The notes beneath the pieces are model-generated. The model worked only from the letters and a program-made list of their open reading frames with translations. It was not told the DNA's origin and made no database searches. The translations under genes and the position numbers were made by a program. A DNA stretch of 64,000 nt from the NCBI RefSeq assembly GCF_014170335.1, contig NZ_LZZS01000016.1:152638-216637 (forward strand), read 5' to 3'. Each line of letters starts with the position of its first letter. Within the stretch, counting starts at the first letter, position 1. Below are positions 8,749 to 18,303 of the stretch, one piece after another. Origin of the DNA: Achromobacter sp. UMC46. GTDB taxonomy: Bacteria > Pseudomonadota > Gammaproteobacteria > Burkholderiales > Burkholderiaceae_B.

Positions 8749-9441
8749 ATGCAACTTTCTCGTCTCTTCATGATCGGCGCAATCGTGGCTCTGATGACTG
8801 GCTGCGCAGCCACTGTCAAGCCGCAGACCGACGCCGAATTCAAGCAGTCGATTACGCAGGCCACGCAGAGCCTTGCCTCCAAGGGAGGCGATCAGGCTGT
8901 GGCCCAGTTCGAGGAGATCGCGCAGCGCAATCCCTCGCGAGGCGAGCCCTGGTCCTACATCGCGAAGATCCGTTTCGACGAGCAGAAGTACGGCGAAGCG
9001 ATCGTGGCGGCGGATGAAGCGCTGAACCGCGACCCCGAGGATTTCACCGCCAAGACGGTCCGTGCCGTCGGTGGCTTGCGCGTGGCCATGCAGTCACTGG
9101 CGGATCTGCGCGCCGATGCGCTCCTGGCGGGCAATGCCCGCACGGACGCGGTGGCGCTGGCCGCCGCGATGCGCGAAACGCTGGGCCAGGACGTCCTGTT
9201 CCCCGAAGGGCGCAAGCCGCCCGTGCGGCCTCGCCAACCCCCCAAGCGCGTCGATCCGCCCGCCGCTGACACGGGCGCGCCGTCAACCGCCGCGCCGGCC
9301 ACGGCGGCGCCCGCCAGAATCGCTACACCCGCTGTAACCCCCTCGAACCCGGCACCCGCCGCGCCGGGTGCGACGCCGCCAGCCACGCCCGCCGCTGGCG
9401 GACGTGCGCCGGATCCGTTCGGCAATCTTCTCAAACCCTGA
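8749..9441 (+). CDS. T6SS-associated TPR lipoprotein (TagM-like)
   Basis: The product is a 230-residue lipoprotein with a lipobox MTGC (Cys18). A tetratricopeptide-like segment (about residues 45-95) contains the pattern WSYIAKIRFDEQKYGEAI. A Pro/Ala-rich, probably disordered tail runs from about residue 150. A lipoprotein of this type precedes tssB in Burkholderia T6SS clusters (TagM), so an accessory envelope role is likely but not specified by sequence. It is the first gene of the rightward unit. No clear ribosome-binding site precedes the ATG. Confidence 0.72.
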   Translation: MQLSRLFMIGAIVALMTGCAATVKPQTDAEFKQSITQATQSLASKGGDQAVAQFEEIAQRNPSRGEPWSYIAKIRFDEQKYGEAIVAADEALNRDPEDFTAKTVRAVGGLRVAMQSLADLRADALLAGNARTDAVALAAAMRETLGQDVLFPEGRKPPVRPRQPPKRVDPPAADTGAPSTAAPATAAPARIATPAVTPSNPAPAAPGATPPATPAAGGRAPDPFGNLLKP

Positions 9442-9509
9442 TCGGCTCGCGGGAGCCGGCGCCGCCGGCCTTGTCAGCCTTACCAACACGCACCTCGCTG
9501 GGAGCCCTC

Positions 9510-10034
9510 ATGGCTAAGAAAGAAAGCGTTCAGAAACGACTCCAGAAAGTGCGCCCGCCGCGCGTTCAACTGACCTATGACGTCGAGAAGGGCGACGCGA
9601 TCGAGCAGAAGGAGCTTCCCTTCGTCGTGGGCGTGGTGGGCGACTTCAGCGCGCAATCCGAAGCGGAGCTGCCGCGCCTGAAGGACCGCAAGTTCGTCAA
9701 CATCGATGTGGACAACTTCGATGACGTGATGAGCGGGCTGGAGCCGCGCGCGGCCTATCGCGTCAAGAACCGCTTGACGGACGAGGGCGGCACCTTCGGC
9801 GTCGACCTGAAATTCCGCTCAGTGGAAGATTTCAGGCCCGAGGCCGTGGTGCAGCAGATCGAACCGCTTAAAGAACTGTTGGACATCCGCACCAAGCTGG
9901 CCGACCTGCGCAACAAGCTCGCCGGCAACGACCGGCTGGAAGACCTGCTGGGCGAGGTGCTCAGCAGCACGGAAAAATTGCAGCAACTGACCAGCGAAGC
10001 CGGCAAGAACGGCAAGGGAGGCAGCCATGAGTAA
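9510..10034 (+). CDS. tssB: T6SS contractile sheath small subunit TssB (VipA)
   Basis: TssB pairs with TssC to form the cytoplasmic sheath whose contraction fires the Hcp tube. The protein is 174 residues from the ATG at 9510. That start is chosen over an upstream one because MAKKESVQKRL is the normal family start and a GGGAG sequence lies just ahead. Family hallmarks include VQLTYDVEKGDA, LPFVVGVVGDFS and the RKFVNIDVDNFD stretch. The 3' end overlaps tssC by 8 nt. Confidence 0.97.
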   Translation: MAKKESVQKRLQKVRPPRVQLTYDVEKGDAIEQKELPFVVGVVGDFSAQSEAELPRLKDRKFVNIDVDNFDDVMSGLEPRAAYRVKNRLTDEGGTFGVDLKFRSVEDFRPEAVVQQIEPLKELLDIRTKLADLRNKLAGNDRLEDLLGEVLSSTEKLQQLTSEAGKNGKGGSHE

Positions 10035-11520
10035 TTCCGCCGCCGCGCAGAACTCGGCCGCTCCGGCCGCCGAGGCCGATTCGGGCCTGCTCGACCAGAT
10101 CGTCGAACAGAGCCGGGTGGCCAAGTCCACTGCCGAGCACGACCGCGCCAAAGACCTGATCGGCGAATTGGCCCGCGAAGTCATGAAGGGCACCGTGGTG
10201 GTGTCGGACAACCTGTCGGCGATGCTGGACGCCCGGGTCGCCGAACTGGACCGCCTGATCTCCGCGCAGCTCAGCGAAGTGATGCACGGCGCGGAATTCC
10301 AGAAGCTGGAAAGCACCTGGCGCGGCCTGCATTACCTGTGCCAGGAGAGCAACACCGGCCCGATGCTGAAGATCAAGGTGCTGAACGTCACCAAGCGCGA
10401 TCTGGTGCGGGACTTCCAGACCGCCATCGATTTCGACCAGAGCCTGATGTTCAAGAAGGTCTACGAGGAAGAATTCGGCACGTTCGGCGGGTCGCCTTTC
10501 GGCGCGCTGCTGGGCAATTTCGAGATCACGCGCCAGCCCGAGGACATGTATTTCATCGAGCAGATGTCGCATGTGGCCGCCGCGTCGCACGCGCCGTTCA
10601 TCGCGTCGGCGTCGCCTGAACTGCTGGGCCTGGACAGCTTTGCCGACCTGGGCCGCCCGCGCGACCTGGCCAAGGTGTTCGACACCGTCGAATACACCAA
10701 GTGGCGCAGCTTCCGGGATTCGGAAGATTCCCGCTATGTCGGCCTGACCATGCCGCGCTTCCTGGGCCGCCTGCCGTACGACCCGAAGGAAGGCACGTCG
10801 GTGGAAGGCTTCAATTTCGTCGAGGACGTGGACGGCACGGACCACGCCAAGTATCTGTGGTGCAACGCCGCCTGGGCGTTCGGCGCGCGCCTGACGGCTG
10901 CGTTCGCCGACTTCGGCTGGTGCGCGGCCATCCGGGGCGTGGAAGGCGGCGGCCTGGTGGAGAACCTGCCGACCCATACCTTCAAGACCGATGACGGTGA
11001 AATCGCGCTCAAGTGCCCGACGGAAATCGCCATCACCGACCGCCGTGAAAAGGAATTGAGCGACCTGGGCCTGATCCCGCTGGTCCATTGCAAGAACTCC
11101 GACTATGCGGCCTTCTTCGGCGCGCAGTCGGTGCAGAAAGCGAAGAAATACAACACCGACAGCGCCAACGCCAATGCGGTGCTGTCTGCCCAGTTGCAGT
11201 ACATCTTTTCGGTGTCGCGCGTGGCCCATTACCTGAAAGCCATGATGCGGGACAAGATCGGCAGCTTCGCATCCGCGCAGTCAGTCGAAAGTTTCCTGAA
11301 CCGCTGGGTCTCGCAGTACGTACTGCTGGACGACAACGCCAGCCAGGAACAGAAAGCGCAATTCCCGTTGCGGGAAGCCTCGGTGCAAGTCGCCGAAGTG
11401 CCGGGTCGCCCCGGCGTGTTCCGGGCCGTGGCGTTTTTGCGGCCCCACTTTCAGCTCGACGAGCTTTCGATTTCGTTGCGTCTGGTCGCGGAGCTTCCCG
11501 CCCAGGCCCAGAAATCCTGA
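10027..11520 (+). CDS. tssC: T6SS contractile sheath large subunit TssC (VipB)
   Basis: TssC is the large sheath subunit, and its C-terminal region is the site of disassembly by ClpV. The 497-residue length is standard. Strong family segments include EFQKLESTWRGLHYLC, GSPFGALLGNFEI and the closing LRPHFQLDELSISLRLVAELP. The start overlaps tssB by 8 nt, indicating translational coupling. The downstream hcp gene follows after 41 nt. Confidence 0.98.
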   Translation: MSNSAAAQNSAAPAAEADSGLLDQIVEQSRVAKSTAEHDRAKDLIGELAREVMKGTVVVSDNLSAMLDARVAELDRLISAQLSEVMHGAEFQKLESTWRGLHYLCQESNTGPMLKIKVLNVTKRDLVRDFQTAIDFDQSLMFKKVYEEEFGTFGGSPFGALLGNFEITRQPEDMYFIEQMSHVAAASHAPFIASASPELLGLDSFADLGRPRDLAKVFDTVEYTKWRSFRDSEDSRYVGLTMPRFLGRLPYDPKEGTSVEGFNFVEDVDGTDHAKYLWCNAAWAFGARLTAAFADFGWCAAIRGVEGGGLVENLPTHTFKTDDGEIALKCPTEIAITDRREKELSDLGLIPLVHCKNSDYAAFFGAQSVQKAKKYNTDSANANAVLSAQLQYIFSVSRVAHYLKAMMRDKIGSFASAQSVESFLNRWVSQYVLLDDNASQEQKAQFPLREASVQVAEVPGRPGVFRAVAFLRPHFQLDELSISLRLVAELPAQAQKS

Positions 11521-11561
11521 TGCCCGTCCGATAAGCGGTTTTTCAACTTGAGAGGCTATGA

Positions 11562-12065
11562 ATGAAGGACATTTACGTCAAATTTGGCAATCCTGCGCTG
11601 AAGGGCGAGTCCCAGGACAAGGACCACCCTGACTGGATCGAAGTCGGTTCGTGGCGCCACGAGATCATCCAGCCGCGTTCGGCCACGGCCTCGACCTCGG
11701 GCGGCCACACCGCCGAGCGCACCGAGCACGGCGAAATGGTCTTCACCAAGGATCTGGATGTCGTCAGCCCGCTGCTGTATCAGCATGCCTCGGGCGGCAC
11801 GACTTTCGACGAAGTGACCATCGATTTCCTGCGCGCCGACGGGGAAGGCAACCGCGTCAAGTACCTGGAGATCAAGCTCAAGTACGTGATCATTTCGCGC
11901 GTGGCGCCGGAAGTCGTCAGCGAAGGCCTGCCGCACGAATCGTTCTCGCTGAAGTACGCCGCCGTGCAGTGGAAGTACACGCAGCAGAAGGTGGGCGGCA
12001 ACCAGGGCGGCAATGCGCAGGGCGCCTGGAGCCTGACCAAGAACGACAAGACGTATTCGGTCTGA
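11562..12065 (+). CDS. hcp: T6SS tube protein Hcp (TssD)
   Basis: Hcp forms the hexameric inner tube that is propelled with VgrG at its tip and is shed into the medium. The 167-residue length and the MKDIYVKFG start, WIEVGSWRHEI and YLEIKLKYVIIS segments are typical. A GAGAGG ribosome-binding sequence lies about 7 nt ahead of the ATG. A long GC-rich hairpin follows the stop codon, which may set the high hcp mRNA level relative to downstream genes. Confidence 0.97.
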   Translation: MKDIYVKFGNPALKGESQDKDHPDWIEVGSWRHEIIQPRSATASTSGGHTAERTEHGEMVFTKDLDVVSPLLYQHASGGTTFDEVTIDFLRADGEGNRVKYLEIKLKYVIISRVAPEVVSEGLPHESFSLKYAAVQWKYTQQKVGGNQGGNAQGAWSLTKNDKTYSV

Positions 12066-12079
12066 ACGCGACCGCGTAG

Positions 12080-12122
12080 GCAGCACGTGCCGCGCCCCTT
12101 TGCGGGCGCGCGGCAGGTGCTG
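12080..12122 (+). promoter_or_regulatory. Stem-loop between hcp and tssE
   Basis: A long imperfect hairpin (CAGCACgTGCCGCGCCC paired with the complementary arm ending GGTGCTG, loop CTTTG) fills the hcp-tssE gap. It has no T-tract, so it is unlikely to be a full intrinsic terminator. It most likely protects the 3' end of a processed hcp mRNA or attenuates read-through. The tssE ribosome-binding site GGAGG starts 3 nt after the stem. Confidence 0.75.
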
Positions 12123-12136
12123 AACGGAGGTCCGTG

Positions 12137-12622
12137 ATGAAAGGATTCGAACCCAGCCTGTTCGACAAGCTGTTCGACGGCGACGGGCAATCTCCGCATG
12201 CCCTGCGGCGGTTGTCGGTGGAAGAAATCAAGGAAACGGTCGCGCGCGACATCGAGGCCCTGCTGAACACGCGCATGGTTTTCACGGAAGAATCGCTGAA
12301 GCGCTACCCCCATTGCCAGCGGTCGATCCTGACCTATGGGCTGTCGGATTTCTCGGGGCTGAGCCTGGCCAGCCACTACGACCGCGAGTTCATCTGCCGG
12401 TCGCTGGAGCAGGCGATCGCACGCCATGAACCGCGGCTGACGCATGTGAGGGTGGTGCTGCAGGTGGACAGCCGCGCGACATCGGTCCTGTATTTCGCGA
12501 TCACCGCCATGCTGGACGCCGGGCCGGCGCACGAGCCGGTGACGTTCGACGCGACGTTGCAGCCGTCCACCTTGCAGTATTCCGTCAGCAAGGGTTGGGC
12601 CAAGGCCGCAGCGGTCGCCTGA
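12137..12622 (+). CDS. tssE: T6SS baseplate protein TssE (gp25-like)
   Basis: TssE is the gp25/lysozyme-like baseplate wedge subunit that nucleates sheath polymerisation. The product is 161 residues from the ATG at 12137; a GTG at 12134 is an in-frame alternative. The GGAGG at 12126-12130 fits the ATG well. Family features include the FDKLFDG start, the RDIEALLNTR segment and the ILTYGLSDFSGLSL stretch. It is part of the rightward tss operon between hcp and tssF. Confidence 0.94.
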   Translation: MKGFEPSLFDKLFDGDGQSPHALRRLSVEEIKETVARDIEALLNTRMVFTEESLKRYPHCQRSILTYGLSDFSGLSLASHYDREFICRSLEQAIARHEPRLTHVRVVLQVDSRATSVLYFAITAMLDAGPAHEPVTFDATLQPSTLQYSVSKGWAKAAAVA

Positions 12623-12676
12623 TAAAAAACAACGCACGCGGGCGCAGGCGGCACGCCGCCGGCGAGGAAGGGAAAG

Positions 12677-14515
12677 ATGGAAGAACTGCTGCCCTATTAC
12701 GAACGCGAGCTGGGTTTCCTGCGCGGGTCGTCGCGCGATTTCGCGCAACGCTATCCCAAGATCGCGGCGCGACTCGGCCTGTCCGGCGAAACGTGCGAAG
12801 ACCCGCACGTGGAGCGGATGATCGAGTCGTTCGCCCTGCTGGGCGCGCGCATCAACAAGAAGCTGGACGACGACTATCCGGAGTTCACGGAAGCGCTGTT
12901 CGAGGTGATGTACCCGCACTATCTGCGCCCGTTCCCGTCGTGCTCGGTGGCGCAGTTCGACATGGGCGGCGTGGCGGCGCAACTGACGGCGCCCGTGCGG
13001 ATGCCGCGCGGGACCGAGCTGAAGTCCTATCCCGTGCGCGGCGTGGCCTGCCGCTTCCGCACGGCCTACGACGTGACGCTGGCGCCTGTGGCCATCCGCC
13101 GCGCCAGCTTCGCGTCCACCGCCAACGCGCCCTCGTCGACGTCGCTGCCGCCTGGCGTGACGGGGCGGTTGTCGTTGACGCTGGCGTGCCTGGCCGAGAC
13201 GCAGAATTTCTCGAACCTGGCCGTGGATACGCTGCGCGTTTATCTGCACGGCGAGCCGTCGTTCGTCGCCGCGTTGCGGGATTGCCTGTTCCTGCGCACG
13301 GCGGCCGCCTACGTCGAAACGCAGCCGGGCCGCTGGCAGCGCCTGGACACGGTGCCGCTGGCGCAAGTGGGGCTGGCGGAGACCGACGCGCTGATCGATT
13401 TTCCAGCCAGTTCGCATCCCGCCTACCGGCTGTTGGCCGAATACTTCGTCTTCTCCGAGAAGTTCAACTTCGTGGACATCGATCTGGCCGCATTGCGTCG
13501 CGCGGTGGGCACGGCGCGAGAATTCACCCTGCACCTGCCCGTCAAGGGACTGCGCGCCGATTCCAATACGGCGCGCTTGCTGGAATCGGCGTCGCCCGAC
13601 CATTTCCGGTTGGGCTGCACGCCGGTGGTCAACCTGTTTTCGCAACGCGCCGACCCCATCCGCGTGACCCACGCGGCGGCGTCCTATCCGGTGGTGGCGG
13701 ACGCCCGGCGCGCCTATGGCTACGAGGTCTATTCGATCGACCGCGTCCGGCAGGTACGGCAGAACGCGCAAGGCGATTCGGTGGTGGAGTTCCGTCCGTT
13801 CTATTCCCTGCATCATGGCGAAACGCCGGATCGCGCAAGCCACTACTGGACGGCGCGACGCGACGCGATGGTGGCGGAGCGCAGCCCCGGCTACGAGATG
13901 GAGATGTCCATCGTCGACATCGATTTCGATCCCTCGGTGCCGCAGACCGAAACCCTGAGCCTTGACCTGACCTGCACCAACCGGGACCTGCCCGCGCATC
14001 TGGCCGTGGGCCAGTCGGGCGGGGACCTGTTCCTGGAAGGGGGATCCGTCGCCCGCGAAATCCGCATGCTGCGCCGGCCGACCCACACCCATCGCTTCCA
14101 GCAGGGCCGCGCCGCGCATTGGCGCTTGATTTCGCATCTGGCGCTGAACCACCTGTCGCTGGTGCAAAGCGGCCTGCCCGCCTTGAAGGAAACGCTGCGC
14201 CTGTACGACTTGTCGCACGCGGCGGTGGCCGCGCGCCAGATCGAAGGCCTGGTGGGGCTGGACTACAAGCCTGCCACGCACTGGATGCCGGGCGAGCCGT
14301 TCGCGACCTTCGTGCGCGGCATCGAAATCCGGCTGACGATCAATGAAGACAACTTCGTCGGTACCAGCCTGCATGCCTTCGTGGCGGTGATCAACCGCTT
14401 CTTCGGCCTTTATGTGCACGCCAACAGCTTCGTGCAGCTGGTCGTTTTGTCGCGCAGAAGCGCGGAAGAAATCTTACGGTGCCCCCCATGCAACGGCGAC
14501 GCGATCCTAGCGTAA
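12677..14515 (+). CDS. tssF: T6SS baseplate protein TssF
   Basis: TssF forms the 2:1 TssF-TssG wedge complex of the baseplate. The 612-residue protein begins LLPYYERELGFLRG and carries the family segments FAQRYPKIAARLGL, FEVMYPHYLRPFPSC and, late, FVRGIEIRLTINEDNF with the closing CPPCNG. A GAGGAAGGGAAAG sequence precedes the ATG. The last 37 nt overlap tssG, so the two are translationally coupled, in line with their fixed complex. Confidence 0.97.
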   Translation: MEELLPYYERELGFLRGSSRDFAQRYPKIAARLGLSGETCEDPHVERMIESFALLGARINKKLDDDYPEFTEALFEVMYPHYLRPFPSCSVAQFDMGGVAAQLTAPVRMPRGTELKSYPVRGVACRFRTAYDVTLAPVAIRRASFASTANAPSSTSLPPGVTGRLSLTLACLAETQNFSNLAVDTLRVYLHGEPSFVAALRDCLFLRTAAAYVETQPGRWQRLDTVPLAQVGLAETDALIDFPASSHPAYRLLAEYFVFSEKFNFVDIDLAALRRAVGTAREFTLHLPVKGLRADSNTARLLESASPDHFRLGCTPVVNLFSQRADPIRVTHAAASYPVVADARRAYGYEVYSIDRVRQVRQNAQGDSVVEFRPFYSLHHGETPDRASHYWTARRDAMVAERSPGYEMEMSIVDIDFDPSVPQTETLSLDLTCTNRDLPAHLAVGQSGGDLFLEGGSVAREIRMLRRPTHTHRFQQGRAAHWRLISHLALNHLSLVQSGLPALKETLRLYDLSHAAVAARQIEGLVGLDYKPATHWMPGEPFATFVRGIEIRLTINEDNFVGTSLHAFVAVINRFFGLYVHANSFVQLVVLSRRSAEEILRCPPCNGDAILA

Positions 14516-15573
14516 TCGAATCGCTGCTGGCCGAGCCGCAGCGTTTCAAGTTCTTCCAGGCCGTCCGGGTGCTGGAGTTGTGGTTCGCCCGTCAGGAGGG
14601 CACGCGGGCGAAGAACGCGGTGCCCGCGCACCTGCGCTTCCTGAACTCGTCGTCGCTGGGCTTTCCGGCCAGCGAGATCGCGTCGCTGACGGCCTACGAC
14701 AAGGACGGCCTGCCGTTGGCCGATACCGAGTCGCGCCTGGCGGCGCTTGCGTCCGGCAAATTGGGGCGCGTGGAGATCGAGCCTGCCTTCTTCGGCCTGC
14801 TGGGCGCGCAAGGCGCGCTGCCGCTGCATTACTCCGAGATCCTGAGTCACCGCGAGAGCGCCACGCGCGATCGTGGCGCGCGCGCCTTTTTCGACATTTT
14901 CTCGAACCGCGCAGCGGCGCTGTTCTACGCGGCATGGAAGAAGTACCGCATGCCGATGCGCCACGAGACCGAGCAGGACCACCACTATCTGCCGCTGCTG
15001 TTGGCGCTGGGCGGCATCGGCCATCCCGCGCTGCGCGACCGCCTGCACCAGGGCGAGGGGCAGGTGTTCGATGAATCGCTGGCGCACTATGCCGCCGCCG
15101 CGCGGCAACGTCCGGTGTCCGCGGCTTTCCTGCAGCAGGTGCTGTGCGACTACTTCCAGGTGGACATGCGGGTCGAACAGTTCGTGGGGCGCTGGTACCA
15201 CGTGCCGCCCGAGAACCGCACGCAGCTGGGCATGCCCGGCGCGGTACTGGGCGTGTCCGCGATGGCCGGCGACCGCATTTGGCAGCGCGACTTGCGCATC
15301 CGCCTGTGGATCGGCCCCTTGTCGCGGACCGCGTTCGCGGATTTCCTGCCGGGCGGCGCCCGCGCGCAAGCATTGGAAAAGCTGCTGACGATGTTCGGCG
15401 GCATGAGCTTCGAATACGAAGTGCGGCTGATCATGGCCCGGACGGATGTCGCCGGCAGCGTGCTGGGCGGGGACGGGGACGGCGCCCGGCTGGGCTGGAA
15501 TTCCTTCCTGTGCACCGCCCCGGTCGACGCCGACCGCGACGACGCCAGCTACGAATTGCACACCATTCATTGA
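14479..15573 (+). CDS. tssG: T6SS baseplate protein TssG
   Basis: TssG is the second wedge subunit, a partner of TssF. The product is 364 residues if the GTG at 14479 is used, or 361 from the ATG at 14488. Family segments include QRFKFFQAVRVLEL near the N-terminus, VEIEPAFFGLLGAQGALPLHY in the middle, and the late LRIRLWIGPL stretch. The gene starts inside tssF and ends 19 nt before tssH. Confidence 0.96.
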   Translation: MPPMQRRRDPSVIESLLAEPQRFKFFQAVRVLELWFARQEGTRAKNAVPAHLRFLNSSSLGFPASEIASLTAYDKDGLPLADTESRLAALASGKLGRVEIEPAFFGLLGAQGALPLHYSEILSHRESATRDRGARAFFDIFSNRAAALFYAAWKKYRMPMRHETEQDHHYLPLLLALGGIGHPALRDRLHQGEGQVFDESLAHYAAAARQRPVSAAFLQQVLCDYFQVDMRVEQFVGRWYHVPPENRTQLGMPGAVLGVSAMAGDRIWQRDLRIRLWIGPLSRTAFADFLPGGARAQALEKLLTMFGGMSFEYEVRLIMARTDVAGSVLGGDGDGARLGWNSFLCTAPVDADRDDASYELHTIH

Positions 15574-15592
15574 GAACAAGACGAACGAGAAC

Positions 15593-18286
15593 ATGGCCAC
15601 CCCGCTGAAAACCCTGATCGCGAAGCTGAACCAGACCTGCCGCCAGGCCGCCGAACGCGCCGCCAGCCTGTGCATGGCGCAGGGGCACTACGAAGTGGAC
15701 CTTGAACACCTTTTCCTGGCCTTGCTTGAACGGCCCGCCAGCGACTTCAGCATGGTGGCGCGGCGCAGCGGCATTGAGGCCTCGGTGCTGGAGGCCGACT
15801 TGAACGCCGAGATCCGCGGCTTCAAGAACGGCAATACCCGGACGCCGGTGTTCTCGCCGCACTTGCCGCGGCTGTTCGAACACGCGTGGCTGATCGCGTC
15901 GCTGGATACGCAGACGACGCGTATCCGCTCGGGCCATCTGCTGCTGGCGCTGTTGACCGAGCCCGACCTGGCGGCGCTGGCGCGGCGCGGATCGCGCTTG
16001 TTTGAGTCGTTCCGGCTGGATGCGCTGAAGCACGACTTCGCCGCGTTGACGGCGGGCTCGGAAGAGGCGGGCCAGTCCGTCGCGTTGGGCGATGGCGCCG
16101 ATGCCGCCGCCGGCCAGGATGCCGCCGCGCCCGCGGCCGCGCTGTCCAAGACGCCGGCGCTGGATCAGTACACGGCCAATCTGACGGAGCGTGCGCGCGA
16201 AGGCAAGATCGACCCCGTGATCGGGCGCGACGCCGAAATCCGCCAGATGATCGATATCCTGACGCGGCGCCGCCAGAACAACCCCATCCTGACCGGCGAG
16301 GCCGGCGTGGGCAAGACGGCGGTGGTCGAAGGGTTGGCGCTGCGCATCGTGGCGGGCGATGTGCCGCCTGCGCTTGCGGGCGTGGCCTTGCGCACGCTGG
16401 ACCTGGGCCTGCTGCAGGCCGGCGCCAGCGTCAAAGGCGAATTCGAGAACCGCCTGAAGCACGTGATCGACGAGGTCAAGCAAAGCCCGGCACCTGTGAT
16501 CCTGTTCATCGACGAAGCGCACACGATGATCGGCGCGGGTGGGCAGGCGGGCCAGAACGATGCCGCCAATCTGCTCAAGCCGGCGTTGGCGCGCGGCGAA
16601 TTGCGCACCATCGCCGCCACCACGTGGAGCGAATACAAGAAGTACTTCGAAAAGGACGCGGCGCTGGCCCGCCGCTTCCAGGTCGTCAAGGTGGAAGAGC
16701 CCAGCGAAGCGTTGGCCGCCAGCATGCTGCGCGGCATGGCGCCGCTGATGGAAAGCCACTTCGGCGTGCGCGTGCTGGACGAGGCGATCGTGGCCGCGGC
16801 GCGCCTGTCGCACCGCTACATCAGCGGCCGGCAGCTGCCCGACAAGGCCGTCAGCGTGCTGGACACGGCGTGCGCCAGGGTGGCGTTGGGCCGCAGCGCC
16901 ACGCCGGCGCTGATCGACGATGCGCGCCATCGCCTGGCGCGGCTGGATACCGAGCGCGCGGCGCTGCAACGCGAGGCGGCTGCGGGCGCAAGCCCCGCTG
17001 CGCGCCTGCGCGAACTGGACGAGGAAATGGCGGCCGTGCGCCAGGGGCTGGCCGACGCCGAGGCGCGGCTGGCGCAAGAGAGCGAGCTGGTGCGCCAGAT
17101 CCATGCGCTGCGCGAAGAACTGGAAGCCGCTGGCGTGCCGGCGACGCCCGAGCCTGCGGCCAAACGCCGTCCGGCCAAGGCGACGGAACCGTCGCCCGGC
17201 CAGGCGCAACTGGCCGAGCTGCAGCAGCAACTGCGCGTCTTGCAAGGCGACGCGCCGCTGGTGCCCGCTTTTGTCGACGCCCAGGTCATTGCCGAGATCG
17301 TTTCGGCCTGGACCGGCATTCCGCTGGGCCGCATGGTGAATGACGAGATTCGCACCGTGCTGGAACTGCAGCCGTTGCTGGCGGAACGCGTGATCGGGCA
17401 GGACCACGCGCTGCACGCGATCGCGCAGCGCGTGCGGACGGCGCGAGCCGGGTTGGAAGATCCGAACAAGCCCAAGGGCGTGTTCCTCTTCGTCGGGCCG
17501 TCGGGCGTTGGGAAGACCGAAACCGCGCTGGCCGTGGCCGACGTGCTGTATGGCGGCGAGCGCAAGCTGGTCACCATCAACATGAGCGAATACCAGGAGG
17601 CGCACAGCGTGTCGGGCCTGAAGGGATCGCCGCCGGGCTACGTGGGGTATGGCGAAGGCGGCGTGCTGACGGAAGCCGTGCGCCGGCAGCCCTACAGCGT
17701 GGTCTTGCTGGACGAGATCGAGAAGGCGCATCCCGACGTGCTGGAGTTGTTCTTCCAGGTGTTCGACAAGGGCGTGATGGATGACGCCGAAGGCCGCGAG
17801 ATCGACTTTCGCAACACGCTCATCATCCTGACGTCCAACGTGGGTTCGTCGGCGATCATGCAGGCTTGCCTGAACAAGAGCGCCGAGGAACGGCCCGATG
17901 CGGAAGGCTTGGAAGCCCTGCTGGCGCCGCAGCTGTACAAGGCCTTCAAGCCCGCATTCCTGGGCCGCATGAAAACCGTGGCCTACTACCCCGTCGACGA
18001 CGACGCGCTGGCGCGCATCATCGGCTTGAAACTGGGCCGCATCGCCGCGCGCGTGCAGGCCAACCACCGCGCCGTATTCGACTGGGACGACGCGCTGATC
18101 GAGGCCGTGCTGGCGCGCTGCACTGAAGTCGACACGGGCGCGCGCAACGTCGACCACATCCTCAACGGCACGCTGCTGCCGCAGATCGCCGAGCAGGTCC
18201 TGGGCCGCATGGCGCAGGGCGAGGCGATCGCGCGCATCCGCGTAACGGCGGGCAAGAACGGCGATTTCCGCTACCGCCTGACCTGA
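15593..18286 (+). CDS. tssH: T6SS sheath-recycling AAA+ ATPase ClpV (TssH)
   Basis: ClpV disassembles contracted TssBC sheaths. The start is the ATG at 15593, where MATPLKTLIAKLNQTCR matches the family, giving 897 residues. A Clp N-domain (1-150) is followed by two AAA+ modules. The first has Walker A GEAGVGKTA at about 234 and Walker B FIDEAHT. The second has Walker A GPSGVGKTE at about 636 and Walker B LLDEIEKAH. A coiled-coil middle domain with many Ala/Glu/Arg/Gln heptads lies between about 430 and 550. Both ATPase sites look intact. Confidence 0.97.
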   Translation: MATPLKTLIAKLNQTCRQAAERAASLCMAQGHYEVDLEHLFLALLERPASDFSMVARRSGIEASVLEADLNAEIRGFKNGNTRTPVFSPHLPRLFEHAWLIASLDTQTTRIRSGHLLLALLTEPDLAALARRGSRLFESFRLDALKHDFAALTAGSEEAGQSVALGDGADAAAGQDAAAPAAALSKTPALDQYTANLTERAREGKIDPVIGRDAEIRQMIDILTRRRQNNPILTGEAGVGKTAVVEGLALRIVAGDVPPALAGVALRTLDLGLLQAGASVKGEFENRLKHVIDEVKQSPAPVILFIDEAHTMIGAGGQAGQNDAANLLKPALARGELRTIAATTWSEYKKYFEKDAALARRFQVVKVEEPSEALAASMLRGMAPLMESHFGVRVLDEAIVAAARLSHRYISGRQLPDKAVSVLDTACARVALGRSATPALIDDARHRLARLDTERAALQREAAAGASPAARLRELDEEMAAVRQGLADAEARLAQESELVRQIHALREELEAAGVPATPEPAAKRRPAKATEPSPGQAQLAELQQQLRVLQGDAPLVPAFVDAQVIAEIVSAWTGIPLGRMVNDEIRTVLELQPLLAERVIGQDHALHAIAQRVRTARAGLEDPNKPKGVFLFVGPSGVGKTETALAVADVLYGGERKLVTINMSEYQEAHSVSGLKGSPPGYVGYGEGGVLTEAVRRQPYSVVLLDEIEKAHPDVLELFFQVFDKGVMDDAEGREIDFRNTLIILTSNVGSSAIMQACLNKSAEERPDAEGLEALLAPQLYKAFKPAFLGRMKTVAYYPVDDDALARIIGLKLGRIAARVQANHRAVFDWDDALIEAVLARCTEVDTGARNVDHILNGTLLPQIAEQVLGRMAQGEAIARIRVTAGKNGDFRYRLT

Positions 18287-18303
18287 CTCCGGAACCCCAC
18301 GCC

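Noticed and set aside
11780..14419. Long minus-strand open frame opposite hcp-tssF
   Set aside because: It spans several well-supported plus-strand tss genes and has no recognisable domain.
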